From contig JAFEAE010000012.1 of NCBI GenBank assembly GCA_018266575.1, positions 62,001 to 126,000 on the forward strand: a DNA stretch of 64,000 nt, given 5' to 3'. A program made the position numbers and the translations under genes. The notes under the pieces were generated by a model, which did not search any database, was not told where the DNA came from, and saw only the letters and a list, made by a program, of their open reading frames with translations. This document shows positions 36,395-44,837 of this stretch, piece by piece; position 1 is the stretch's first letter, and every line of letters starts with the position of its first letter. The stretch comes from Bacteroidota bacterium. GTDB taxonomy: Bacteria > Bacteroidota > Bacteroidia > Chitinophagales > Chitinophagaceae.

Positions 36395-36775
36395 TCATCT
36401 TTTTCCAGAAGCTAAGACAAAAATTAAAATCATTGGCCCAAAAATCAAAAGTAAAATTTTGATAATTTGAATAGTATTCAAAATGTAAAGATTGCCTTGA
36501 TTTTTTTCTAGAATTTGCTTAAGTCGATGGGGATTGTAATAAAAGCCAGATAACAGAAGTAGTGGAACTACAAATAATTTCACAGTTTCAATCGCAGTAT
36601 TAATAAAATGTCTGCTTCCACTCAACAGAAATCTGTCAATAACAACCAAAATTAACATCGTATGAATCATAAAAGCAACCACTGAAACTATGGCTCCATT
36701 CCATCTTGAAAAATTCTCATCACGCCCTTTTATCATTTGTTGACTATAGATAAAAAAGAAAATAAAATCATACAT
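36395..36775 (-). CDS. Small three-TM membrane protein, 'MYxFxFF' family member 1
   Basis: 126 residues, about three hydrophobic segments. It begins 'MYDFIFFFIYS' and has 'KGRDENFSRWNG', which align with the starts of the two neighbouring genes ('MYNFVFFVVYS...NYSKYQGG' and 'MYHFIFYFIYR...RYSAS'). The three therefore form a tandem family. Short proteins beginning this way occur in Bacteroidota near polymorphic toxin genes, so an immunity-like role is possible but unproven. Confidence 0.6.
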   Translation of the reverse strand: MYDFIFFFIYSQQMIKGRDENFSRWNGAIVSVVAFMIHTMLILVVIDRFLLSGSRHFINTAIETVKLFVVPLLLLSGFYYNPHRLKQILEKNQGNLYILNTIQIIKILLLIFGPMILIFVLASGKR

Positions 36776-36795
36776 GAGTTGAAGTTAAATTCTTT

Positions 36796-37106
36796 TTAAT
36801 GCTTATCGAAGAAATTTTCTGTCAACGATTTTCCCGTGTAATGTTCGGAGACAAGGTTACCAAGAAAATATGCTACACCAACAACCCATCCCAATACTGG
36901 CACTTCGGCTGCGATTAGACAAACGGTTGTTGTAATAACTATATCGGCAGTATTATGTGCTTGCCATTTACCATTTTCATAAGCATCAATTCCAGTAATA
37001 ACAACTGATGCTGCTAAACAACTAAACTTGCAGAATATCGTGTTTGCTTAGCCCCATCTGCTTTTATTTTAGCTCTGTAAATAAAATAGAAGATAAAATG
37101 GTACAT
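36796..37106 (-). pseudogene. Frameshifted small membrane protein with Rhs-type C-terminal segment
   Basis: Not a single open frame. From ATG 37106 the frame reads 'MYHFIFYFIYRAKIK...' for 30 codons and hits a stop. A missing T in a TTT run near 37016-37018 explains it: shifting frame there gives a continuous ~104-residue protein ending 'TGKSLTENFFDKH'. The second half ('AYENGKWQAHNTADIV', 'VPVLGWVVGVAYFLGN') resembles the glycine-rich hydrophobic C-termini of Rhs/YD-repeat effectors. The start aligns with the two flanking genes. Either real decay or a sequencing error in a homopolymer. Confidence 0.6.
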
Positions 37107-37121
37107 GATTCATTTATTTAA

Positions 37122-37505
37122 TTATTGCAGCAATGCTATCATTCCAATAAAAGGAAGAATAATAATTGCTGCAACTTTCACGTAGTTAAGCGTGCTTGTC
37201 GGATTTTCTTCGGTTGAAAATTTCTCCAAAATGCTTTTTGTTCTATTGTCACGTGTATAATATCGCACTATGATAAATATTGCGCCAAAAGCAATTAAAT
37301 AAATAGACGAAATTGGAATATGATAACTGTGCATTCTTTTTCCCGATTCGAAAGAACTGATCTTCCGAATGGCTGCTAAAACAAAATTTATGAAAAACAA
37401 TATTCCCGCTGCGGCAAACATACCACCCTGATATTTTGAATAATTTTCGCTCTTCCCATTTTGAATATTATAAGAATACACGACAAAAAAAACAAAATTG
37501 TACAT
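37122..37505 (-). CDS. Small three-TM membrane protein, 'MYxFxFF' family member 2
   Basis: 127 residues with three to four hydrophobic segments. 'MYNFVFFVVYSYNIQNGKSENYSKYQGG' region aligns with member 1 over the first 30 residues; the remainder differs, including 'YYTRDNRTKSILEKFSTEENP', which corresponds in position to 'YYNPHRLKQILEKNQG' of member 1. First of the tandem trio on the minus strand, 15 bp before the frameshifted member. Function unknown. Confidence 0.6.
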   Translation of the reverse strand: MYNFVFFVVYSYNIQNGKSENYSKYQGGMFAAAGILFFINFVLAAIRKISSFESGKRMHSYHIPISSIYLIAFGAIFIIVRYYTRDNRTKSILEKFSTEENPTSTLNYVKVAAIIILPFIGMIALLQ

Positions 37506-37672
37506 AGCGAGATTTATACTTATCGATATAATTTCGTTAAAATCATTAATTCCATTTTGTTTTCACAATACAACTTAAATTTTTATAACAAAATCCCAAT
37601 CTGTCAATAATGAATCAACAGTAATTTACTGATTCATTTACTAATGTGGGATTATGTAAAATCAAATTTTCA

Positions 37673-38269
37673 CTATTGAAGAACTAAGTCAAAAGGTCCA
37701 GCAAACGTTATTTTTTTAGCGAACGACTTTACATTTTTATTTGAAAAGTCGATTAATAGTTCTCCTCTAATTTGCCTGTTTGACAATGAAACCGGTTTTT
37801 CGAGAATTAATTTTTGGCGAGTTTCAATAAGTTGATAAACGGATTTTGTCGTCCAAATATATTCAGCATAAAATTGATCATTGATGATATAAATGATCAA
37901 TTTGTCCCAATAATTAAAGGAAGGCTCATTAGATTTATTGTTTTGGAATTGTAAAACCAAAGTATCTTTCCAAGAATAAGCAATACCGTTGTCAAATCCA
38001 ATATGCTTTCTGCCTGTATCGCTAATTTTAGCATTAATTATTATATCCCTTTCTCTATTAACCTTGTTAATTGTATCTTTTGAGCCAGTGTTTCCTCTTT
38101 CAATGATTGTAGTCCCACCCACGTTTTCTTTGACAATTTTAGGAATATCAAAAAAAGGGTTTGTCAAATTAGCGTCAAAAATGATTTTCTCAAATTTTGA
38201 GCGTGACTGATTTTGAGAGAAAGACAGTATCGGGACCATGTAAATTAAAATCCAAAATTTATTCATCAT
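37673..38269 (-). CDS. Exported protein of unknown function
   Basis: 198 residues with a Sec signal ('YMVPILSFSQNQ'). No recognised domain; rich in Ile/Asn/Lys, mixed alpha/beta, no Cys pattern. Low-GC codon choice like the rest of the island. Flanked by 100-170 bp spacers. I cannot assign a function. Confidence 0.55.
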   Translation of the reverse strand: MMNKFWILIYMVPILSFSQNQSRSKFEKIIFDANLTNPFFDIPKIVKENVGGTTIIERGNTGSKDTINKVNRERDIIINAKISDTGRKHIGFDNGIAYSWKDTLVLQFQNNKSNEPSFNYWDKLIIYIINDQFYAEYIWTTKSVYQLIETRQKLILEKPVSLSNRQIRGELLIDFSNKNVKSFAKKITFAGPFDLVLQ

Positions 38270-38383
38270 AAAATCTATTAAGATTGAAATAAAAAATTAT
38301 CTATTATGGTACTATAAAATTCCAAAAACCTTTATCGATCACAGAAAACCGAACTGTTAAAAATGATAACATCTCTGGGCTAT

Positions 38384-39554
38384 TTATAAGCTTAGTTTTT
38401 CTAAATAATCATTAAGCATAGGTATGTCCGCGTCTATTTCTTTTGCCTTCTCGAATTGTATTTTGGCTTCAGCGAAGTTTCCTATGTCAAAATAGTAGAT
38501 GCCTAAATTTCTATATGAATACGCGCTCTTACTATCTAATTGTATTGAGTGTGAGATATCGGAAAATGCATTTTCAAAATCACCTTTTTTCAATTTTGCG
38601 TAACCTCGATTGCTATAAGCGGGTGCGAAATTTGAATTAATATCCATTGCTTTATTCAAGTATTCTAACGCCTCATTGTGCTTGTTTTGAACACACGTTA
38701 ATGTATAGCCGATATTATTCAGAGCATAGACTTGATTTGGATTTAGGCTTAATGCCTTTTGATATAATTCCAAAGCTTTATCATGATCGTTTGAAATCGT
38801 GTTGAGATAACCCGAGTTAATAAAATCTTCTGAAGTCGAAGTAGTCGTCTTTAATAATGTATCAGCAAAAAATTGTGCTTTTGAATAATTTTTAAGCAAA
38901 ATATTACTTGCCAGGGCTTTTCTGTAAATATCATTGTCTTTATAACCTTTCGCTATTAAAGAGTCCATTGTGTCACAAGCTGCCTGATATTTTTTCTCTT
39001 TGATATAGTCGTCGAAATTTAGTAGTTCAGAATAATATCCCTTCATTTTAACTAGCTTAATGATATAATTCAAATCATTCCTCAAAGGATTTCCTTCTTT
39101 AGTTTTTTTAGTTGTTTCAAATGGTAATATTGATGACAATGAAAAAGTTATTCCCCAAAAAACCATTGCTCCAATAAAAAAATCAATAGCTCCAGAATGG
39201 TCTGAATGTTTTAAAATGTACCAACATATTAATGTTGTTAAGATCGATAGAAGTGGGCCAAAAGCAACAAAAACTATTCTTTTGTTCATGGACATTTTTT
39301 CTTGTGGGGGGCTTGCATTGGCCTCGTAGCCAAAGTAAGGGATTATATTTTATATATACCAGAAGCCTTCTTATTTGAACTTTCAATGATGCTTTGTCGT
39401 CACCATACGAGCCTATGTAAATTGAAATTTCGCCTTTAGTCCAATAGAATAAGGGAATTGCATGGCCTAACTCGTGCAACATAATATTTAGAAAGGCGGA
39501 AAAGAAAATCAATAAAAGCAGAGGAAGGAAATCTTGAAATATGGAATATAGCAT
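38384..39554 (-). pseudogene. Frameshifted M50-like membrane metallopeptidase fused to TPR repeats
   Basis: Two overlapping frames together make one protein. The first (ATG 39554) has membrane helix 1 and the zinc-binding 'HELGHAIPLF', then runs into unrelated sequence. The second (ending at 38384) reads 'NKRIVFVAFGPLLSIL', the typical 'GP' helix after the active site in M50 proteases, a further helix pair, and then 5-6 TPR units ('ALNNIGYTLTCVQNKHNEALEYL', 'PAYSNRGYAKLKKGDFENA'). The frame changes near 39340-39350 in an AT-repeat. The TPR part could still be made from ATG 39295 without the protease site. Confidence 0.65.
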
Positions 39555-39707
39555 TTACAAATGTTATGAATGCTAATTTATAGAACTTAAAACTATTATA
39601 AGTGCTTTCTTGCTTTCGAGGGCAATCCTTAACTTCTAATATGCAGGGAGTTTTGTAAAAGCATAGTGGGGACTTCTATATTGTGAAAGACTAAGGGAAG
39701 GGTTTTC

Positions 39708-39820
39708 AGAATACCTTTTGTAAAAGAAAAGTCTTTCACTATCCGGAGTATGTAAACCTCAAATGACGGAAAACGAAAAAGCCCTGAAAATACCAGGGCT
39801 TTCTTGCGGACCGGACGGGA
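39708..39820. repeat. Right direct repeat of the island, overlapping the tRNA-Asp 3' end
   Basis: The partner of the 36069-36181 copy, 113 bp with 11 differences. It covers sequence downstream of tRNA-Asp, the terminator hairpin and the last 14 nt of the tRNA, and is continuous with the intact tRNA. Confidence 0.8.
39776..39803 (-). terminator. Intrinsic terminator of tRNA-Asp
   Basis: On the minus strand an AGCCCTG/CAGGGCT-type stem with a 7-nt loop is followed by TTTTT, directly after the tRNA. Confidence 0.75.
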
Positions 39821-39880
39821 CTCGAACCCGCGACCTCTGCCGTGACAGGGCAGCATTCTAACCAACTGAACTACCGATCC
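39807..39880 (-). tRNA. tRNA-Asp(GTC)
   Basis: The reverse complement folds as a cloverleaf. The acceptor arms GGATCGG and CCGGTCC pair (one G-T), the D-arm contains AGTTCAGTTGGTTAGA, and the anticodon stem CTGCC/GGCAG encloses loop CTGTCAC with anticodon GTC. The T-loop GTTCGAGTC is standard and the discriminator base is G, expected for Asp. A complete CCA is not encoded (GCA follows). Its 3' end is the boundary of the adjacent island. Confidence 0.95.
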
Positions 39881-39982
39881 ATCCGTTTTAAGGACGGCAA
39901 AGATAGGAGAATTGACTTTTTCAAACAAAACTTTCACAACAAATTCTGCTCCCTTAATTTTACAGCTTTATAATATCTGATT

Positions 39983-40960
39983 ATGCCCCAGGATAAAAAC
40001 CGGCAATTCCTCGATTTCGAAAAACCAATTAAAGAATTGTTTGACGAAATCGAAAAACTAAAACAAACTGCAGAGAAAACAAAAGTTGATCTCAGCGATT
40101 CCATTCGTAAGCTCGAAGACCAGGTTACGGAGAAACGCCGCGAGATCACCGGCCATCTCACAAGCTGGCAAAAAGTACAGTTGAGCAGGCATCCCGACCG
40201 TCCATATACATTAAAGTACATCGATAAAATGTGCAGCAATTTTGTGGAATTATTTGGCGACAGGAATGTGAAAGATGATAAGGCAATGGTTGGTGGTTTT
40301 GCACAACTCGACGGACAAACGGTGATGATGATCGGCCAGCAAAAAGGAACGAATACCAAAATGCGCCAGATGCGCAATTTTGGTATGGCTAACCCCGAAG
40401 GTTACCGCAAAGCATTACGGTTAATGAAGCTTGCCGAAAAATTTGATAAACCTGTTATCACCTTGATCGATACACCGGGTGCATATCCCGGCATGGAAGC
40501 GGAAGAACGCGGACAAGGCGAAGCGATCGCAAGAAATATTTACGAAATGATGCGGCTTCGTGTGCCGATCATCTGTGTAGTGATTGGCGAAGGTGCGTCA
40601 GGCGGTGCATTGGGCATTGGTGTTGGCGACAGGGTGTTCATGCTCGAGAATTCGTGGTACACGGTTATCTCGCCCGAAAATTGCAGCTCCATTTTGTGGC
40701 GCAGTTGGGACCAGAAAGAAAAAGCCGCTGAAGAACTCCGGCTCACTTCTGATAACATGTACAATTTTGGTTTGATAGACGGAATTGTGCCCGAGCCACT
40801 CGGCGGTGCGCATTGGGATTATGCAGAAGCAGCATCGATGTTAAAACCAAAATTGATTGAAACATTACACGAGTTGCGCCAATACACTCCAGAATACCGC
40901 ATTGATGAGCGCATCAGGAAGTTTAGTAAAATGGGATTCTGGAATGAAGTAGCAGTGTAA
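39983..40960 (+). CDS. accA: Acetyl-CoA carboxylase carboxyltransferase subunit alpha
   Basis: 325 residues, normal length. An N-terminal helical part ('[17 protein letters not shown]', '[11 protein letters not shown]') precedes the crotonase-fold domain with '[23 protein letters not shown]' and '[17 protein letters not shown]', the acyl-CoA-binding and oxyanion segments of AccA. It transfers the carboxyl group from carboxybiotin to acetyl-CoA to form malonyl-CoA in fatty acid synthesis, as part of the AccA/AccD pair. Stands alone. Confidence 0.98.
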   Translation: MPQDKNRQFLDFEKPIKELFDEIEKLKQTAEKTKVDLSDSIRKLEDQVTEKRREITGHLTSWQKVQLSRHPDRPYTLKYIDKMCSNFVELFGDRNVKDDKAMVGGFAQLDGQTVMMIGQQKGTNTKMRQMRNFGMANPEGYRKALRLMKLAEKFDKPVITLIDTPGAYPGMEAEERGQGEAIARNIYEMMRLRVPIICVVIGEGASGGALGIGVGDRVFMLENSWYTVISPENCSSILWRSWDQKEKAAEELRLTSDNMYNFGLIDGIVPEPLGGAHWDYAEAASMLKPKLIETLHELRQYTPEYRIDERIRKFSKMGFWNEVAV

Positions 40961-40995
40961 TAGTAATCAGTCGTCAGCCTCAATTTTGATCAGTG

Positions 40996-41040
40996 TTTAT
41001 TTATTACTTCGCTCAGTTTACTTTTGATTTTTTATTTTTG
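40996..41040 (+). promoter_or_regulatory. Candidate promoter(s) of dapA
   Basis: TTTA (40996), a 19-bp spacer, then TACTTTTG at 41019-41026; a second TAnnTTTG match, TATTTTTG, is at 41033-41040. The -33 match is imperfect. Either start would put dispersed repeat copy A in the dapA leader. Confidence 0.4.
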
Positions 41041-41042
41041 AT

Positions 41043-41100
41043 TACCGGCGATAGTAACTCCGGTTAAACATTGTTGCGTCGCACTCTTGTACAGTTGTGC
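41043..41100 (-). repeat. Dispersed repeat, copy A (reverse orientation)
   Basis: The reverse complement of this stretch aligns with copies B (44231-44301) and C (59502-59572) over the shared core TGCGACGCAAC...AACCGGAGTTAC...GGTA. It lies between the predicted dapA promoter and the dapA start. Confidence 0.7.
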
Positions 41101-41152
41101 GCACAGCAACGATGCTAAGAAACAGCAACAACAAAAAAATTTAAAAAGAACA

Positions 41153-42034
41153 ATGGATTTAAGAACAATTCTTCGTGGTACCGGCGTGGCATTAGTAACA
41201 CCTTTTAAATCAAATTTTCAAATTGATTATGATGCGCTCGGTAAAGTAATTGACTTCATCATCAATGATGGAGTAGAGTATGTGGTAACACTTGGCACAA
41301 CAGGTGAAACACCTACATTATCTAAGCAGGAGAAGCTGGATATTGTTAAGTTTACCTATGATAAAGTTGATAGCCGTGTGCCTGTAGTTGTTGGTATCGG
41401 AGGAAACAATACCAGCGAATTATTGGAAGACCTTGAAAAATTTCCATTGGAAAAATCAGTTGCTGTATTGAGTGCAAGCCCCTACTACAGCAAGCCTTCT
41501 CAAGAAGGATTGTTTCAGCATTATAAAACATTGGCAGAAACATCGCCCAAACCTATACTTCTTTACAATGTGCCCGGAAGGACAGGAAGAAATATCAATG
41601 CGGCAACAACATTAAAACTTGCACATGAAGTAGAAAATATAGCAGGTATAAAAGAAGCAAGTGGGGATATGGTGCAATGCATGCAGATTCTTCGCGACCG
41701 TCCTGCTGATTTTTTAGTAGTGAGTGGTGATGATGCCTTGGCATTTCCGCAAATAGCTTGCGGAATGGATGGTGTGATCAGTGTGGCAGCTAACAGTTTC
41801 CCGAAAAAGTTTTCTGAAATGGTCCGCACTGCCTTGAAAGCGGATAACAAATCTGCAAAATTGCTGAACGATGAATTGATCGAAGGATATGAATTATTAT
41901 TTGCAGAAAACAATCCTGCGGGAGTTAAAGCTGCAATGAGTGAATTGGGATTGATTGAAAATATTGTTCGCCTTCCGCTTGTTCCGTTAAGTGCAGGATT
42001 GCATGCGAAGCTGAAAGAATATCTCTCGAAGTAA
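41153..42034 (+). CDS. dapA: 4-hydroxy-tetrahydrodipicolinate synthase
   Basis: 293 residues from ATG 41153; the longer frame to 41087 runs through repeat sequence. TIM-barrel signatures are all present: 'GTTGETPTLS', 'YNVPGRTGRNI' with the catalytic Tyr near 135, and the Schiff-base Lys near 166 in 'GIKEASGD'. It condenses pyruvate with aspartate semialdehyde in the diaminopimelate/lysine pathway. Confidence 0.97.
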   Translation: MDLRTILRGTGVALVTPFKSNFQIDYDALGKVIDFIINDGVEYVVTLGTTGETPTLSKQEKLDIVKFTYDKVDSRVPVVVGIGGNNTSELLEDLEKFPLEKSVAVLSASPYYSKPSQEGLFQHYKTLAETSPKPILLYNVPGRTGRNINAATTLKLAHEVENIAGIKEASGDMVQCMQILRDRPADFLVVSGDDALAFPQIACGMDGVISVAANSFPKKFSEMVRTALKADNKSAKLLNDELIEGYELLFAENNPAGVKAAMSELGLIENIVRLPLVPLSAGLHAKLKEYLSK

Positions 42035-42056
42035 TGTGAAAATTTGGAAATGTCTC

Positions 42057-42157
42057 AATGGCTCAATTCTTCAGTGCAACAGACCCTTTGTTTTTTTCTA
42101 TTATACTAAAATGAATTTTTAAAATTCAAAATTGAGCAATTGAGTTATTGAGCCATT
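42057..42157. repeat. Inverted repeat between convergent dapA and rnz
   Basis: Arms AATGGCTCAAT (42057-42067) and ATTGAGCCATT (42147-42157) with further CTCAAT iterations inside. It may end transcription from both sides, but the loop is long. Confidence 0.45.
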
Positions 42158-42158
42158 T

Positions 42159-43061
42159 TCAAATTCTATACGTCACTCCTTCCAGCGCTAACTCTGTATT
42201 TGGAAAAACTTCTTTTGCTTCCGTTTCAAATTGATCAAGTGTTTCGTATTTGGAACTGAAATGCCCGATGATCAGTTTTTTTACCCCGGCTTTTTTTGCG
42301 ATCGTTGCAGCCTGTGCAGTAGTACAGTGAAAACGTTTTGTGGCACGTTCTTCCAGATCTTTCAGATAAGTTGTTTCATGGTACAGCATATCAACCCCAC
42401 TAACGTGGTCGACTATGCGCTCATCGTAAATGGTATCGGCAGAATAGGCGTACGATTTCCCTTTTGATGAGGCATCGGTCACCCATTCATTTTTTACAAT
42501 ATCTCCTTGTTTGGTAATATAATCTTCGCCCCATTTCAAACGTTCAAAAAATGAAGAAGGCACTTCGTGTTCACGTGCACGTTCCGGGCTTACTTTTCTC
42601 GGTGCTTTGATCTGCCTGAATTTAAATCCCCAACATTCAATGCGGTGATACACACGGAAACAACTCACTTCAAATTTCTGGTCTACTACAATTACACCTT
42701 CTTCCTGCAGCGGATGAAAATGTAATGGAAAAGGAAGATTGGTATCTGCAACTTTTAATTGTAATGAGATCATTTCTTTCAACGGCGCAGGGGCATAAAT
42801 GTGCATTGGCTGCACACGGCCGAGCAGGCCCATGCTGGTGATCAGGCCGATCAATCCGAAATAATGGTCGCCATGCAAATGAGAAATAAAAATATGATTG
42901 ATCTTGCTTCGCCTTATCTTGTATTTGGCGATCTGCATTTGCGTGCCTTCGCCGCAATCCAATAAAAACAAATGTTCATCCATCGTGATCAACTGCGAAG
43001 TTGGATGACGGTCAAATGCCGGGAGTGCGGAATTATTGCCCAATATAGTTACAGCCAGCAT
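42159..43061 (-). CDS. rnz: Ribonuclease Z
   Basis: 300 residues. Metallo-beta-lactamase fold with the metal motif 'HLHGDH' (near 63-68), preceded by 'LLDCGEGTQMQ', and followed by 'YSADTIYD', 'HETTY' and 'GHFSSKY'. These match tRNase Z of the short form, which cleaves tRNA precursors at the 3' end. Complete. Confidence 0.97.
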   Translation of the reverse strand: MLAVTILGNNSALPAFDRHPTSQLITMDEHLFLLDCGEGTQMQIAKYKIRRSKINHIFISHLHGDHYFGLIGLITSMGLLGRVQPMHIYAPAPLKEMISLQLKVADTNLPFPLHFHPLQEEGVIVVDQKFEVSCFRVYHRIECWGFKFRQIKAPRKVSPERAREHEVPSSFFERLKWGEDYITKQGDIVKNEWVTDASSKGKSYAYSADTIYDERIVDHVSGVDMLYHETTYLKDLEERATKRFHCTTAQAATIAKKAGVKKLIIGHFSSKYETLDQFETEAKEVFPNTELALEGVTYRI

Positions 43062-43160
43062 GTGTATGTTTTAAAGATTACGATCTGCTTAAAGACCTGC
43101 AACAAAAGCTTTTTGCTGCACTCGGGCGAAAAATAAGAAAAATTGTGATAGCAAACGAAC

Positions 43161-44060
43161 TTAATACTTGCGTATTATAGACACGATATCGTGCAGGTAG
43201 CTACTGCCAAATAAGTTCAGGTGGATGAGCAATGGATAAAGATTGCAGATTTCCCACTGCAGTGTATAGTTCTCAGAAAGAGGAGAATGGTAATTATAGC
43301 TTTCATAAAAAACACGGTCGAAACCCCCGAACAATGTTGTCATTGCAAGATCGATACTTCGATGCCCGAAGTAAACTGCCGGATCAATTAATACCGCTTG
43401 GTTTTTTTTAGCGGCTAAAAAATTCCCGCTCCATAAATCTCCATGAAGAAAAGAAGATTTTTCTTTTGAAAAAATACCTGGTAATGCTTTGTATAAATTT
43501 TCGAAATGAAATATAAATTGTTTTGAAAGCAAGTTATTGTCTGAAGCAAGTTTTATTTGTGGTTCCAATCGTTGATGGATAAAAAAATCAATCCAGTTAT
43601 CAGAAAAAGTATTGGATTGATGTAGTGCACCCATATAATTATCTTCATGTAACCCAAATTTCGTCTGACGGTCCCCGTCTGACGAAGAAACATGATGCAA
43701 CATCGCTAACTGTTCGCCAAAATTTTCCCAGAATATTTTTGTTTTCAGGCCTTGTTCGATCCATTCAAGAATAAGGATTTGATAATTGTCAATTTCTGTA
43801 CATATGATTATTTCCGGGGTGCGAATGATTTTTTGTTTTGCGATCAATTCCAATCCATTCTTTTCTTTAATGAAGAGTGAAGGAAATTTTTTCGCTGAAT
43901 TTATTTTGCAGAAGAAAAAAAGATTTTCGTTGATGATGATCTTGTACGTTTCATTAATAGAACCACCACCGACAGGAATAAATCGGATGGAAGAAATCTG
44001 TGCATTTAATTTCTGGGAAAGAATATTTTGAAGAGATAATATGATAACACTTGAAGCCAT
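43161..44060 (-). CDS. Fructosamine/ketosamine-3-kinase family protein
   Basis: 299 residues of aminoglycoside-phosphotransferase-like fold: nucleotide-binding 'VGGGSINETYKI', catalytic 'FLHGDLWSGNF' and metal-binding 'VLIDPAVYFGHRSIDLAM'. The last two motifs are characteristic of the fructosamine kinase family, which phosphorylates sugar adducts on amines and helps remove glycation. Gene is single. Confidence 0.93.
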   Translation of the reverse strand: MASSVIILSLQNILSQKLNAQISSIRFIPVGGGSINETYKIIINENLFFFCKINSAKKFPSLFIKEKNGLELIAKQKIIRTPEIIICTEIDNYQILILEWIEQGLKTKIFWENFGEQLAMLHHVSSSDGDRQTKFGLHEDNYMGALHQSNTFSDNWIDFFIHQRLEPQIKLASDNNLLSKQFIFHFENLYKALPGIFSKEKSSFLHGDLWSGNFLAAKKNQAVLIDPAVYFGHRSIDLAMTTLFGGFDRVFYESYNYHSPLSENYTLQWEICNLYPLLIHLNLFGSSYLHDIVSIIRKY

Positions 44061-44373
44061 AAAAAGTTTAGAGAAAATTTTTTACCACATAGGCACAAGA
44101 GGAACATAGAAGTAATGTAAGGAATCTTTGAGATAAAGAATGCCACAGATCACAGATTGTGATTGATTTTTAAACCGTCAAGTTTTTGCCAGAATTCATA
44201 CTTCATAGTTCATAGCTCATACTTAGCAGCGTTCAATAGTAGCACAACCGATGAACGGATTGCGACGCAACGATGCTCAACCGGAGTTACCGAAGCTGGT
44301 ATCAGAATATTTTTTTGTTTTTCGTTTTACAGCTTTGTAGATTTGAATAGAACGGCTTTGAATTCCTGAAGGG
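44061..44373. other. Intergenic region with repeat sequences
   Basis: 313 bp without a gene. 'ACCACATAGGCACAAGAGG' near 44085 resembles the palindrome family at 47447, and dispersed repeat copy B occupies 44231-44301. Confidence 0.55.
44231..44301 (+). repeat. Dispersed repeat, copy B
   Basis: Begins GTTCAATAGTAGCA and ends GCTGGTA. It shares most positions with copy C (59502-59572) and its 3' two thirds with copy A (41043-41100, reversed). The centre TTGCGACGCAA is a dyad. Confidence 0.75.
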
Positions 44374-44745
44374 CTATTCATTAAACAGTTCACGCTCGAT
44401 TTCTTCCATATGAACAATATCGCTGGCTTCACTTTCAGTTGGCGTTACATTCATCAACTCTAATAACCCGCTTTCATCAAGCATTTTTGTGATGGAAGGT
44501 TGAAGCCCGCAGACGACGAAAGACGCATCATTTTCATAAAAAAACTGTTGAACCTTCACTAAATATTCAGCAGCAGCATTGTCAATGTTTTGGATGTCTT
44601 TCAAATTCAGGATAACGTTTTTAACGTCATTTTGGAGCAAGGGTAACAGGCATTTATCAAGTTCCGCTGTCATATTAGCAGCAAAAACAGGCTCGTTGAT
44701 CGTAATGGCATGCAATTTTTCTCTGGTATCAATTTTGACTTGCAT
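44374..44745 (-). CDS. STAS-domain protein (anti-sigma factor antagonist-like)
   Basis: 123 residues from ATG 44745 (an upstream in-frame ATG at 44766 overlaps the clpC leader). One STAS domain: 'LHAITINEPVFAANMTAELDKCL', 'NVILNLKDIQNIDNAAAEYLVKV' (where phosphorylatable Ser/Thr is often found; here Asn-Ile-Asp-Asn-Ala, so no obvious Ser), 'SFVVCGLQPSITKMLDESGLLELM'. It resembles SpoIIAA-type proteins, but a partner kinase is not nearby. It has an acidic tail. Divergent from clpC. Confidence 0.8.
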   Translation of the reverse strand: MQVKIDTREKLHAITINEPVFAANMTAELDKCLLPLLQNDVKNVILNLKDIQNIDNAAAEYLVKVQQFFYENDASFVVCGLQPSITKMLDESGLLELMNVTPTESEASDIVHMEEIERELFNE

Positions 44746-44837
44746 ATACTCAATTGTTGTTAACATCCGTTAATAAAGAGGCGGAAACCAAAATCAAAAA
44801 TATTCGTTATTATTGTATAAAGCTCAATTACTTAAAA

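Larger units (their letters stand above)
36182..39707. mobile_element. Small degenerate genomic island next to tRNA-Asp
   Basis: About 3.5 kb between the two 113-bp repeats. It looks more AT-rich than its surroundings, has only minus-strand unknown genes plus one boundary ORF, and contains at least two frameshifted genes. No integrase, transposase or replication gene is present, so it is inferred to be the remnant of an element that used the tRNA 3' end as attachment site. Confidence 0.6.

Noticed and set aside
36069..39820. Insertion sequence or transposon
   Set aside because: No transposase and no terminal inverted repeats; the repeats are direct and contain a tRNA end.
39629..39937. ORF covering tRNA-Asp and the right repeat
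   Set aside because: It translates the tRNA and terminator; the similarity to the ORF at 36008-36238 is only due to the DNA repeat.
44231..44301. CRISPR repeat
   Set aside because: Copies are kilobases apart, in both orientations, without spacers or cas genes.
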